Shown here: in pieces, positions 54,040 to 64,000 of the stretch
Layout: each line of letters starts with the position of its first letter
Position numbering within the stretch: position 1 is the stretch's first letter
Origin: Phanerochaete sordida
Lineage: Eukaryota; Basidiomycota; Agaricomycetes; Polyporales; Phanerochaetaceae
Reading direction: 5' to 3'
Assembly: GCA_019973155.2 (NCBI GenBank)
Contig: BPQB01000009.1
Span: 372,001-436,000, forward strand
DNA length: 64,000 bases
Position numbers and translations under genes: made by a program
Notes under the pieces: generated by a model
What the model was told of the DNA's origin: nothing
Database searches by the model: none
The model's input: only the letters and a program-made list of their open reading frames with translations

Positions 54040-57000
54040 ATGCACTCGCTCAATCGATGCGAGGATCGTGCTTGCGCAACCCTCACGATGAGCCTGTGGA
54101 GGAAGCCAAAATCAGACGAAGAGCTCAAGGGAGACCTCATCAAGCTCGACAATGTACTAGAGTGCCTGAAAGGAAATGAGCTGCGGCTTGATTATTTTTT
54201 ATTCCTGCTTTTTGTGTACAAGGACTGTAATGACAAGAAGATACAGCGGAGCGCGAGGCACAGACAAATGGTGGTCGCGATCATCAACGGCTCGCACGAG
54301 TACACAATTACCGATGTCGTCGAAGCTATGTACTCAACCGCGACGGCCTACAAGTACAGGCACGACGATAACACGATGCCTGGTTTTGCGGCCACGTTTT
54401 CGCCTACCCAGCGGACTAGAGACATTCGACATGCTCAGCCTGGGCTTCTTTCCTGGGCAGTATGGTCAACAACGCGGCTGATACAAGGAGAAGCGGAGAC
54501 GCTCACCGCATTTGAGGCTGGCCTCCATGTTCGAGGTACAACCAGGAAGATCGCGAAGGATCACGACCTGCAGCGGCCGCATACCGCAGCGAGTATCAGC
54601 GCCGTCGAGACGCAGCCTGCAATGGTTCGCGAAGGCCGAGGAAGCGGGGCGCAATCGGTAGACGCAGCCGAGAGGGCGGAGGGTGCAAGCAGTGGTGGTG
54701 GTGGGAGCACGCATCCCGGAGTGCAGGGCGGCGGCGGCGTGACCTCGACAAAGCGACGGGGAGGTGCTGAGGAACGCCAGTCGAAAGGTCCTTTAATATC
54801 TTGGGACATATTGTCGAAATTCAGCTTCCAGTCCCTGCAGCTCAAGTTCAAGCAAGACGCACCAGTCATGTGGCACCTCGTGAATGCATATACCAATTCC
54901 TCCGTGCAAGAGGGACAGACTCCGGTAGTCCGCAGTCGACGGCCTCAGACATTGGTGAGCACGGAAAATAATGTACGTGAGAAAATGCACTCACGACGAC
55001 AACTGCTAGGCTAGCACCAACCAGCTGGCTGTCATGTCGTTCACGCGAACGAGCCGCGCGAGCCTGTACGCGTATACGCGCGGCGTTTGGCTCTTCGCTT
55101 GCCAGGCGCACCGATCAATCTACCGCGTCGACAGCCGGCTTGGCCTCTGCGCTTCATATGCCGCTATATATCGCGCGCTGAATACTATGTCGAAAGCGGG
55201 CCGGAGCGAGCTCCAGGCGATTGTAGCTGGACGCTTGGGTGTCAGAGGGGTCGAAGTGGTAGGCGACAACGTACAGACTTACCACAAGATACGGGATCTA
55301 CGGATAGGACGGGAGAACCGGATGTTGAAGGGCTTTGCGGGGACGGCAATCGAGCTCGAAGGTTTCGATCCGGAAGCCTACCGGGTGGACAAGTATCTTG
55401 AGCTGCGACGGAACACAAAACGCGGGGACCTGTCAGTACATCGCATCGAATCCGATCTCAACCCTCAGCACATCGAGAACATCGCCGTCGGGCAGTTCTT
55501 GAGTGTTTTGATATCCTTCGCCCCAGATCTCGGCCGCTACGCCCCCGATGTCGAGAAGTTCTACAAAGATAACGTCAGCACAGATCGCCAACTACCACCT
55601 GACAGGAGAACAAAAGTCTACCCGCTTGGTACGAACAGCGCAGACGAAGCTCAACAAGAAGGGATGAAGGAAGCAGTGCACGACTTTCTCACCGTGCAGC
55701 TGGGGATTACTGAAGAAACCCTCAATAATCGGCTTCTGGTCTTCTCAGGCGATGGCTTGACCTTCGAGCAGCTAATCAAACTGGTGAAGAACATGTCAGG
55801 GGAGCAAACCGACTATCAGTCCCTTCGCTTTGTTGTACCTATGCTCGAGTTATGGCATACGAAGTGGACGGACCTCAGCCGTGTCATCCGTGGCCATGCC
55901 GGCATCGAGCACCCCGACGACCCCTCATCTCTTGCCGCTATCGCCAACGCGATCTCCGTCGACATGCCGCCCAACCTCAAGAAAGTGCCGTTTTATGACG
56001 GCGCACACATTCTTGACATTGCGCTCGATGCATATCTGCTCTGCTGTTGGGAGTAAGTACGCAGCATAATGCCCAAATATTTCAGAGGCTTACTGGCAGA
56101 GCTGCCTTTAGAGCAATATTAGATACAGACGATTTAGTCGAGTACTTCAAGACTCACCAAGACTGGACGTTCCCGCTTCTGGTCAACTACGCGAGACTGC
56201 TAGCCAAGAGATACGCAACCTTGGGAGCTTACTCTCGCGCTCGCTATCCACATAGATTCCAAGTATCCGGAGACGACATACCTCTGGGGACGCCCTGGGA
56301 TGAGAATGAGCGACCGCAGGCGAAGGGGCGGGCACATGGTATGGAAGACGAGAGGAGCGAGGCTGTTGAGGCGCAGCAGGAGGTGACGATGAAGGTGGAA
56401 GCTGAGGAGGATAAAATGGCGGTGGACGACGATGACGACGACGAAGTCTTATCGGACCTCTCAGAGCCGACCCTGGACATGCCATGCGATGGACGTACCT
56501 CGAATGCCGACATTACGCTGGCGAACGCTACACTGTTTATCCGCGACGGCATCTGGTGGCGTGAGGAAGGCTTGGGGGCAGGAGGTGGGGATCCGGGTCG
56601 TGTATGGGAAATCTTGAAGGTGAGCGCATCTGTCACCTGCTGGGCCAGCACACGGCGGACGGCTCACCTGACGCAGATGTGGACAATAACGTTTGCTGGA
56701 AGCGGAAATACGAACTACACGCAATATCTGCTGGAACTCTATTGCAACGTCACCTGGGAATTCCCGCACAAATTCCTCGACGGCGTCATGAATAACTGGC
56801 TCGTCAATCTGCACGGCGAGCCTGGCCGATTCATTGAGAAGGACCTCATGCAAGAGCACTTCAACTTCTGGCTTGAAGAGCTTGCGGCACACAAGGGGAA
56901 GGAGTTCAGCGACGCGTTTTACCGCGACGTCATCTCGATGCACGTCCACAATTTCCTGCGGATCAAAGAGGAAATGGAGGATTTAGTGTCCCTGAAGGCA

Positions 57001-57390
57001 CGCAGAAAGACGCACAGCGAGCCCCACCTGCAGACCGAGCTTCAGACAGCGATGCATGTCATCCGACAGGGACAAGTTGTTCGACGCCGTCCTGGGCGCC
57101 ACATGGGCTTTGAGGCCGAGGATCATTATGGGAAGGGGCGGGCAGCTCTCAAAGACACAATACCCAGCTTTATCGAACGGACGAAGTCATACATGAATCC
57201 TCAAGGTAACGTAGACGAAGAAATGAGTGAGCCCGATGCTGTTAGCAGGGACGAGGACGGTGGAACCGCGGGCGGCCACTCGCAGCGCAGGGCGCCACCG
57301 CCGCCATTGTACGTCTCGGGAGGGCAGCTGATGGTTCCTGTATGGAGCGTAGATAATCAGCAAGAGGAAAGCGATGACGAAGAGCTGTAG
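54040..57390 (+). CDS. DUF6589 domain protein
   Basis: Four exons: 54040-54954, 55010-56052, 56112-56619 and 56677-57390; introns of 55, 59 and 57 nt; 1059 residues. A second ATG at 54088 (MSLWRKPKSDEELKG) is equally possible as start. Landmarks of this Agaricomycete family: NELRLDYFLFLLF, AIINGSHEYTITDVVEAMY, ISWDILSKFSFQSLQLKF, APVMWHLVNAYTN, GVWLFACQAHRSIYRVDSRL, LLVFSGDGLTFEQL, LELWHTKWTDLSRVIRGHAG and TNYTQYLLELYCNVTWEFP. An acidic Asp run occurs near residue 780. The family has no established function; its broad plan (conserved Asp-rich core, scattered copies) recalls transposase-like proteins, which is inference. It faces the helicase-like gene tail-to-tail, 18 bp apart. Confidence 0.85.
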
Positions 57391-57408
57391 AGTCGGCTTA
57401 CCGTTGCT

Positions 57409-60178
57409 TCAGGGCCCTTTACGCTTTGTCGGTCGGATTAGGGTAGCTGTATCAGCGCGCGGCCTCTTGAAGCCAGCTTGCAACTGATCGTGCGCTGGTG
57501 AGGGTTCTACGGAATCAAGGTGATTAGTTTGAGCCTGCAAAGAAGGTCCGGACAACGAGGGCATATAGCCGTCCAACGGTGGGTAGTAATTGTATGAATA
57601 GATCTGTGAGCGTTGAATGGGGGCGGAATAGCGTAGGGAATGATTAGAGATGTCGTATGATGAAGCATGAGTATCAGATGTGCCAACAAAATGTGAATGC
57701 AGCGAAGGATACACTTCAGCGGAATGTTCAGGGACAGGATTATAAGAGGGTCTGTATTGCGAAGAGAAGGAAGAGGGAACAGGTACTGTAGACGGATAAC
57801 CTGGAGCCATAATACTATCGCGAGGATAGGGTGATGCGATTGAACTGGAAGCGTACTCTGAGTGAGTCAGGAGGCCTTGCGGCACGACCGCGGCGGCGGA
57901 ACGGGGCGAGTGCAACGGTAGCGACGCGCTACTAACGGTATTAATATACAACGTCTCAGCAAAGTGTTGAGGCGACGCACCTGACTGCATAGCCCTCTAC
58001 AAGCTGCAACGGAGGATGGGCTGGAGGTGCAGGCTCCCCATGCCGAACAGCTTGCGTAGTGACCTCAGGGTCACGGACGCAGTCATTCTCGTCGATGTCG
58101 CTGGGCTTCTGGGCGGCGGAAGCTTGCTTCTTCTTGGCCAAAGTCTTGACCCTCTTCTTCCCAGCGATGATGCGCGTCTTCTCGTGGCGGTCGTCGTACG
58201 TTGTGTTGAGGGTGCTCACCAGCGCGAAGAGGGCCGGCGCGTCGTCCCGTACAAACTCCCACTCAGCGAGATAATCTCGAAGCGTATCGAGGTCTCGCAT
58301 GAGATGGAAGCTGTCGAGAAGCTTCTCGAATATCTCGTCGGTCCAATACGACCCATAGTGTATATTGTCGGTGCGGAGGTCTGAACGGGCGTACCAGTGA
58401 TCGAAAGCGAATATCTCGAGGTACTTGGACGCATTGTCGCGCATCTTCTTTGTGAGCCGCCGTGGCGCATCGCGGGTCTGGCGCATCTTGCCCTTCGAAG
58501 GTTTGGGAGGAGAAGGCTCGAGAGGGGAAGCAGGAGGGAGGCAAGCAAGGGGAGCGCAGCTGCTGCAGGGATAGGAACGTTCAGCGGCTATGCAACCGAG
58601 CCCTGCATGAGCGCCGCCAGGCTCTACCTTATCGTTTCCGTACACGCGGTTCCCCTCTGCGACCAAACACCGACGGTCTTCGTGCGCCAGCAGCATTCGC
58701 AGGATGCCCTTGTCCAAGCGTTCTCCCATCTCCTTCGCTATCGCCGCTTTCGTCTTCCCTCCACCTGTCTTCCCTTTGCCCACACCGCCCATTGCTGGCT
58801 GGCTGAGCGCAGGCTTACTCGGTGCGGTCTTCTTCCCATGCTCGGATCCGTGCGCTGCTAACGTCGATAGACCCTTTGCGAGTTTCTGTGTGGTGCTCTG
58901 GGCAGTGGTAGATGGAGGAATGTCGAGAGGACGAGCAGCTTTCGCTGCAGCAAGCACGCTCGGCTCGATATAGGTGCGCATTTTGATTTCGTTCGCCATC
59001 CCTTCGCCGGTAACTGGCGTCGCCTCCTCTGGAACAAGGCTGTGCACCGTCTCCGGGACGCCAAGAAAGACGACATCCTTCACGTTTCGAACCTTCAGTA
59101 CGTGGCGCACGACTTGAAGAGCGATAATTGCGGTTGTCTCAGGGTCTTCTTCGAAGAGTCTTACCGTGGTCGCCTGGCCGCTGTCCGTGGCAAGCGACGT
59201 CCATAGCCGTACGCGCTCCATGCGTCGTTCACCGGGCGGGAGTTGATTCCAGAGGTAGTTGGCGACCCTGAAGCTCAAGTCGATTGAGTCGCAGTAGACG
59301 ACTGCTTTCGTCCCTGGTGAGATAAGCCAGCGTACGTCGGGAAATTCAAGACCAGTGAGCGAGTGTGTCAGGACGTGGAATATGGTGCGTATGTTTGGCT
59401 GTTCATTCGAAAGTCGCAAGCAGTAAAAGCCTCCTTCTTGCAGAGATAACCGTTCGCAGATCGCCTTGTAGTCGCCGCCGTCCGAGAGCGTCGACGACAC
59501 CGCAACTAGACTCGTACGTCGATCGAGCCTCTTCGGCACCGCAGCGATTCGGCGATACGCTACTCGGAATCCTCGCCCTGAGGGATCCAAGTCATGGACG
59601 TCGTCGATACCGAGGACGACTACGCTCGCACGGAAGGGATCGTCGCGGAATATCCCTTCGACTTCAGGTGAGTTGAGCTTGTCCGGCGCGAGTACAACCA
59701 CGTCCCATTTTCCAACTTTAATCTCCTCGTAGAGATTGCGGCCGCTGCTTCGTGCTTCCTGGGCGTCCGTGCCTCGGAGGCAGATTGCCCGAAGACCCGC
59801 CTGCGCGGCTTCTACGACCTGTTCTCGTGGTAAGTTCTGGGCTACACCAATGCTCACAGAACTCACATGTGTCTGTCCTCGCTCAATAGACGGAACTATG
59901 ACTACGGCAACTGGCCGCTTTGCCATGGGAAGGAAGCCTGTAAATGGGTGGGTATTCAAGTACTTCGCTATCAGCACAGGGCCGTAGAAATGCGATGACT
60001 TTCTCCTGCTGTGGGGGAGGATATTCAATTGCGGGACGCCGTCGCAGGCGTGCACCCACGACTCAACCTGGGAGCCGAGTATTGCGCTGCCTTTATTATA
60101 TGTGGATATAATATGGCGAGCATAGGCCCGTCCCTTCTGAGACGTCCAGTCCCGAGAGGGTGAAGGCCCATGTCGCAT
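57409..60178 (-). CDS. RecQ-shaped helicase-like protein with eroded catalytic motifs
   Basis: Exons 60178-57981 and 57931-57409 with a 49-nt intron; 906 residues from the first ATG. The RecQ plan is visible: a Walker A position reading LPHSRRKSSHFYGPVLI in place of PTGSGKS; a Walker B/DEAH position GIDDVHDL followed by GFRVAYRRIAAVPKRL; a second RecA-like half with KAVVYCDSIDLSFRVANYL; and VVFLGVPETVHSLV where the GRAGR arginines should follow but do not. A Cys cluster (RRCLVAE, GCIAAE, CSSC) matches the RecQ zinc site. The last exon adds a Ser/Pro/Tyr-rich tail with RPTKRKGP. A long open frame argues against a decayed pseudogene; ATPase activity is unlikely. Confidence 0.75.
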
Positions 60179-61095
60179 TCTTGCGTCGTGCAAGTAACAA
60201 CTCTAAAAGTCTAACTTGACTACTCCCGTCCTTGTCGGCCCGAAGCCCGAGGACTTTTTTTAACACTCCGCTCGGAGCCGTCTCCCGCCGTGCCCTGCCG
60301 AGCGTTCATTATGTTCCCACGACCCCCTTCCTCTCAAGACGCCTTAAGTGTGATCAGACTATCGTAACCACGTCCGATGCATGCTAGGACGTAATCGCGC
60401 GCCCCGAGAATGGACACTGCCTAGCACTGTCCCTGCACGCAGCGAAGTAAGCGTCTCTACATCACAAGAGAAGTATTGTCGAGAACATACAGCTGATCAT
60501 TCTCCAGAGGCTTATTGTCGACGAAGATAGGGCCCTGTTAGCCTACCGCCCCTCCCAGATCGCCTCCGACCGCCTCGACGCGACGAAGGGACAGGGATTT
60601 GGCACGCGTCTCGACCTCAATAAGGGTGTAGGTCATATGAATACGCCACATCCCCGTGCCTGGCGCAGTCGAGCACGCGTAAGCCAGCAGAGCGGGCCCG
60701 TTGACAGCAATATCAGCAGCGCGGGCATTACATCCCTCAACCCTGTCTGTTGGCCCGCGTCGTTCAAGCCAAAGATGGGAGTTGGGGAGGATACCTGCTT
60801 GCTCGCCTGAACCTGCATCGTCTGACTATAGGCGCGAAACAAGGATTCCGGAGAGTCAAAGACGGGTGGGTTCAAAGCGCTGCCAGCAGCATTTTAGACA
60901 CGACGGTCCCAGTCGTTTCTGATCTTTACTGCCCAAGCTGGACGCAAATGTCCCACGCCCAACAACAATTTGCCTTTCACGTTTAGAATTTGCATGTCCA
61001 GTCCCACTTCTTCAAAGGTCATAATCAAAGTGGCGAAGAAGCAAGTCAACTCGTACATGCATGAACACAGGAATGTTCGAAGACCTCTGATTACC
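60179..61095. other. spacer between helicase-like gene and WSC gene
   Basis: Promoter side of the helicase-like gene and 3' flank of the WSC gene. Short frames only. I looked for terminal repeats that would bound the DUF6589/helicase pair here and at 53830-54040 and found none. Confidence 0.4.
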
Positions 61096-61885
61096 CTACT
61101 GCGATGTCTGCGGCTTCGAAGAATAAATCTGGATCCTCCACGATGCACCGCATGTCAGCCCGGGGTCCCCAGAGCACGGCATGTTACAATCAGTGGTGGG
61201 AGCCCTAGCACCGCCTGTATATCCCGTCCCACAGTGGCACTCATCTCCGTACTCAACCCCCGCATAGGTGAAGCCGGCGTTGTTGCAGAGATAAGCGCAT
61301 GTGGCAGGCGTGTTGTTCGACAGGACCGTCAGGTGGTCGTTGACGATGACGCGGTTCGCCTCATCGACAGCGCAGAAGCGTACGAGGGCCCAGCCGGGGG
61401 GAAAGGTTTCCGTCGGGACGGGCCCCTCGTAGAGCTGGATCGTCCACGAGCCGCCGCACGTCTGGCTCGCGTCTCCGGCGCAGGGTGTGCCGCACTCCGA
61501 CGTGTCGATCGGGTCGAGCGCGCCTGGGAGGAATCCCGTGCCGCAGTGGCACTCGACGCCGTACTCGACGCCGGCGTAGCCGTAGCCCTTCTGACCGCAG
61601 GACGCGGTGCATGCGGCAGGCGTGTTGTCCGACATGTCCGTGATGACGTCGTTGTACAGGATGCGCGAGCCGTCGTCCTGCGAGCACGGGCTCGCGAGAC
61701 TCCAGCCCGGGGGAAGAGTACTGGCTCGAGCCTGGAGCCCAGCCTCGGAACCATGACCTGTGTGTCTGGTCAGCCAACTCAGTGTAAAATGGTATGCGGG
61801 CAGACTAACCGCCAGGCATGGCGACGGCGAGTGCTGCACACGCAAACAACAGCATGCTAACGGAGAGGGTGGTTTGTATGCGCAT
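61096..61885 (-). CDS. secreted protein with two WSC domains, no Cys module (second copy)
   Basis: Exons 61885-61810 and 61757-61096, one 52-nt phase-1 intron with a GTTAGT donor, 245 residues. Exon 1 again carries just the signal peptide (MRIQTTLSVSMLLFACAALA). The linker (LQARASTLPP) has a possible processing site. WSC domains at about 45-142 (YAGVEYGVECHCG) and 152-243 (YAGVEYGDECHCG), ending WRIQIYSSKPQTSQ, close to the end of the gene at 18474. It is the paralog of 52928-53718: same layout, same strand and a shared upstream motif. The TATA box is at 61961-61967. Confidence 0.85.
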
Positions 61886-61960
61886 TGCGATATCCGAGAG
61901 GGAGTACCGCGATGGTTTAGGCAGCGAGTCTTACCCATTGACGCTGCGTTGCTTTGAGAC

Positions 61961-61990
61961 TATATAGGTTTGGGGCGGGGCGGGGCGGGG
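61961..61990 (-). promoter_or_regulatory. TATA box with adjacent four-tract G-quadruplex motif
   Basis: tatatagg (61961-61968) is immediately followed upstream (for the minus-strand gene) by four GGGG tracts separated by single C bases at 61972-61990. This satisfies the G-quadruplex rule on the plus strand, the template strand for the WSC gene at 61096-61885. No other WSC promoter here has it. Confidence 0.55.
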
Positions 61991-62817
61991 CGTCTTGATC
62001 GAATCTATGCGCGACCCTCTGCCCTGCAGCATGCTTTGAACAATGAGTCCTTGGCGAATCAGTAGCGGAGCCACATCATCACCATTTCCTTCATCAAATG
62101 GACGTCGATGTCTAGGAAACTCAGGCTCCAATGCACATTTGGCCGTAGTCGAGCAAGTACCTCGCCAGACAGCCGCTGCAGTGAAGCCCCTCGTTGCTGT
62201 ACACGCAGTAAGAACGTTTAATGACTCACATTCAAGCATAGACGGGATGCGGCGGCGGATGCTGTACCTGTGAGGTCAAAACCTTCTGAGCGATTGAGGT
62301 ATAGTCATGAACCTGGACGCGTCAGCTCCCTCTAGCAGGATAAAGCAGAGGCCGTTCAAATTTGAGCGTACCTGGCGCAGCTGGACACGAGCAGATGGCA
62401 CAGTCGCGAAAGCGGCGCCCGTTGGCAGCTAATGAACAGCGCGGGGAGGACACGCCTGAACTCTGTTCATCAGCGCGCAGGGTGTCTTGGGCTTTTGAAC
62501 GTTATGGTGAGTGCCTTCATCCGCAAATCGTGGGTGGTATATGTGGGGCAGACGCGCTCCCAGCTCTTGAGGCGAATTTACGGAGCGAGGTTGGGCGGAA
62601 GCAGAGCTCGATTAGACTCAACGGCCCCAGTCGCGGATGAGCTTCCTAATTCAGCCGCACAATTCGCACGCGGGAACTGGTGCGGCGACGGACGCGAAGT
62701 TCGAACCCGGTCAGTGGAACCCTTGCGAGTCGGAGACATGAAAAATACACAAAGCATATAGCCTAAAACACAGAAAGCCTGGTTCTAGAAGGATTGCTCA
62801 GTGTTAGTCGAGTAGAT

Positions 62818-63285
62818 CTAAATCCAGTCATCCTGTAGTTGACCAATGACCATGTCACGATTCGCGTTGTCGACGGCGCACGCAGCGGTGACAGCCCAGC
62901 TCGCAGGAAGCAGCTCCGTCGCAGCGGCGACCTGGCACAGCTGAATCTCCACGAGCCATCGCATATTCCGGCTGGTGTCGCCAGCCAGGGTAGGCCTTGC
63001 GGCAGTTCGAGGGGTCGATGGGAACGGCTGGGCGGAGAAGCCCGCGCCGCAGCGGCATTGGTCGCCGTACTCGACACCCGCGTAGTAGACATAGCCCAGT
63101 GCTTTGCAGTTGTCGGTGCGGTCGCTGGAAAGGATGCTCGACGAGGAGTCCTGCGCGCAGATGCTTACAAGCGTCCATCGGCGTGGGGGAGGGGGCGAAG
63201 ACGAGGATGCGGCGGTAGTGGTCGGGGATCTAGCACTATGCTTTCCGCCGTAGTCTGCTCCGGAACCGCAAGCGGGCAGGGTCAA
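62818..63285 (-). pseudogene. truncated, frameshifted WSC gene
   Basis: The reading matches the third exon of the gene at 20356: SPPPPRRWTLVSICAQDSSS, ILSSD, ALGYVYYAGVEYGDQCRCG and ACAVDNANRD. It lacks the signal peptide and Cys-module exons. It has a deletion of about 20 residues after ILSSD, and a frame change inside the first WSC domain (PIDPSNCRKA continues in another frame), and it stops early in the second domain. The rare CRCG motif links it to the 20356 copy, so it is probably a partial copy of that gene moved 42 kb away or to a shared ancestral site. Confidence 0.75.
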
Positions 63286-64000
63286 GTCGAGTGCATGAAG
63301 GGCAGCTCACAGTCAAGAGCGACGCGCTACGCGCACGGTTGACGCGTGACGTCACGCGTCGGCATTTCTAACCTGTGCCCGGAGGCAAAACTCCCTGCCA
63401 ATTTTGTCTGGCACACCCTGGAAACACAAACTTTGCTATAAAGTAAGTGTCAATGTTAACTTCGCGTTCTTTCCGTGATTTTCATAGGATGTTTCGCTGA
63501 ACCAAGTGTCATAGCGTGCAATATTGGTGCATTTGCGTCAAGGTAGGGCTTTGCGGTTCAGAGCACGTACACATTTATTTGCAGTTTTCCAGTTTATAGC
63601 CGTGCCGGAGTGTAGTTAGGCCCGAATTCCATGGTGGCCATCCCTTCGTGCAAGTGACACTGAGCTATAGCTGGCTGACGAGCAGATCTCCGCCAGTTTC
63701 GGGCCCATTGTGACGCGCCAACCCCCGGAAATAGCTTGTATGAAAATCGATGCCCACGCATGCCTTCTTTGCCAACTTTCTTCGCGATGCTGACGATGTC
63801 GGTGACTGGCGGAGGCTCGGACGCGCTTTGCAGCGAGCGGGAGGTTGCCAAAAGGGGTATCTTTGGCGCCCTAGAGTAGCGCCGCATGAGATAGCGGACT
63901 GTCGGCGTGCGTGGGTCTGCGTCGGCATTGTCGGAACCCCCTGTTTGGCTTTCATCTCGGCCTCTGGCTGTACTCCTTGCAGCATCTTCGTCGCAGACCC
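63286..64000. other. spacer to window end
   Basis: No gene seen. An open frame on the minus strand at 63594-63985 has no domain and no splice support. Confidence 0.4.

Noticed and set aside
1..64000. CRISPR arrays, bacterial operons or Shine-Dalgarno signals
   Set aside because: The sequence is clearly fungal nuclear DNA with spliceosomal introns; no regularly spaced direct repeats were seen.

Overview
The window is nuclear DNA of a filamentous basidiomycete, probably an Agaricomycete of white-rot or polypore type. The evidence is small introns (mostly 47-63 nt) with GTRNGT donors and CTRAY-like branch sites, GC-rich third codon positions, a TATA box 35-70 bp before many start codons, and families typical of that group: WSC-domain secreted proteins, leucine-rich F-box proteins, seven-helix membrane proteins and DUF6589. 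I read the exon structures by eye; exon sums are in frame for every spliced gene listed with coordinates.

Layout. 1-435 is the tail of a truncated gene. 4.0-21.5 kb is a WSC cluster: four short genes on the minus strand (4040-4781, 5332-6074, 13355-14115, 14435-15196) and three longer ones on the plus strand (16526-17664, 18474-19572, 20356-21453). All share a signal peptide, an N-terminal Cys module and the same two intron positions. Inside this cluster sits a divergent pair of unrecognised genes, a 913-residue protein with a hydrophobic helical C-terminus (6537-9761, minus) and a 347-residue protein related to its middle part (10579-11785, plus), followed by a nearly perfect long inverted repeat (12034-13303).

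21.8-29.2 kb holds two F-box genes, a single-pass membrane protein with a repeated TSNSP motif, and a short element with terminal inverted repeats. 29.3-36.5 kb is a housekeeping block: 2-oxoglutarate dehydrogenase E1 (minus) head-to-head with a mitochondrial class III CoA-transferase (plus), then a seven-helix membrane protein. 38.1-40.3 kb encodes a single-pass protein with a C-terminal SH3 domain, arranged like yeast Fus1. 40.3-46.7 kb has no gene I can support. 46.7-47.9 kb is a HAD phosphatase of the glycerol-3-phosphatase type. 48.3-50.4 kb has small TIR and foldback elements. 51.0-52.5 kb is a pepsin-like protease with no visible signal peptide.

52.9-63.3 kb begins and ends with WSC genes (52928-53718 and 61096-61885, plus a pseudogene at 62818-63285). 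Between the two intact paralogs lies a tail-to-tail pair: a DUF6589 protein (54040-57390) and a RecQ-shaped helicase whose catalytic motifs are eroded (57409-60178). The most interesting items are the divergent 913/347-residue pair, the DUF6589-pseudohelicase pair, and the Cys-module/WSC expansion.
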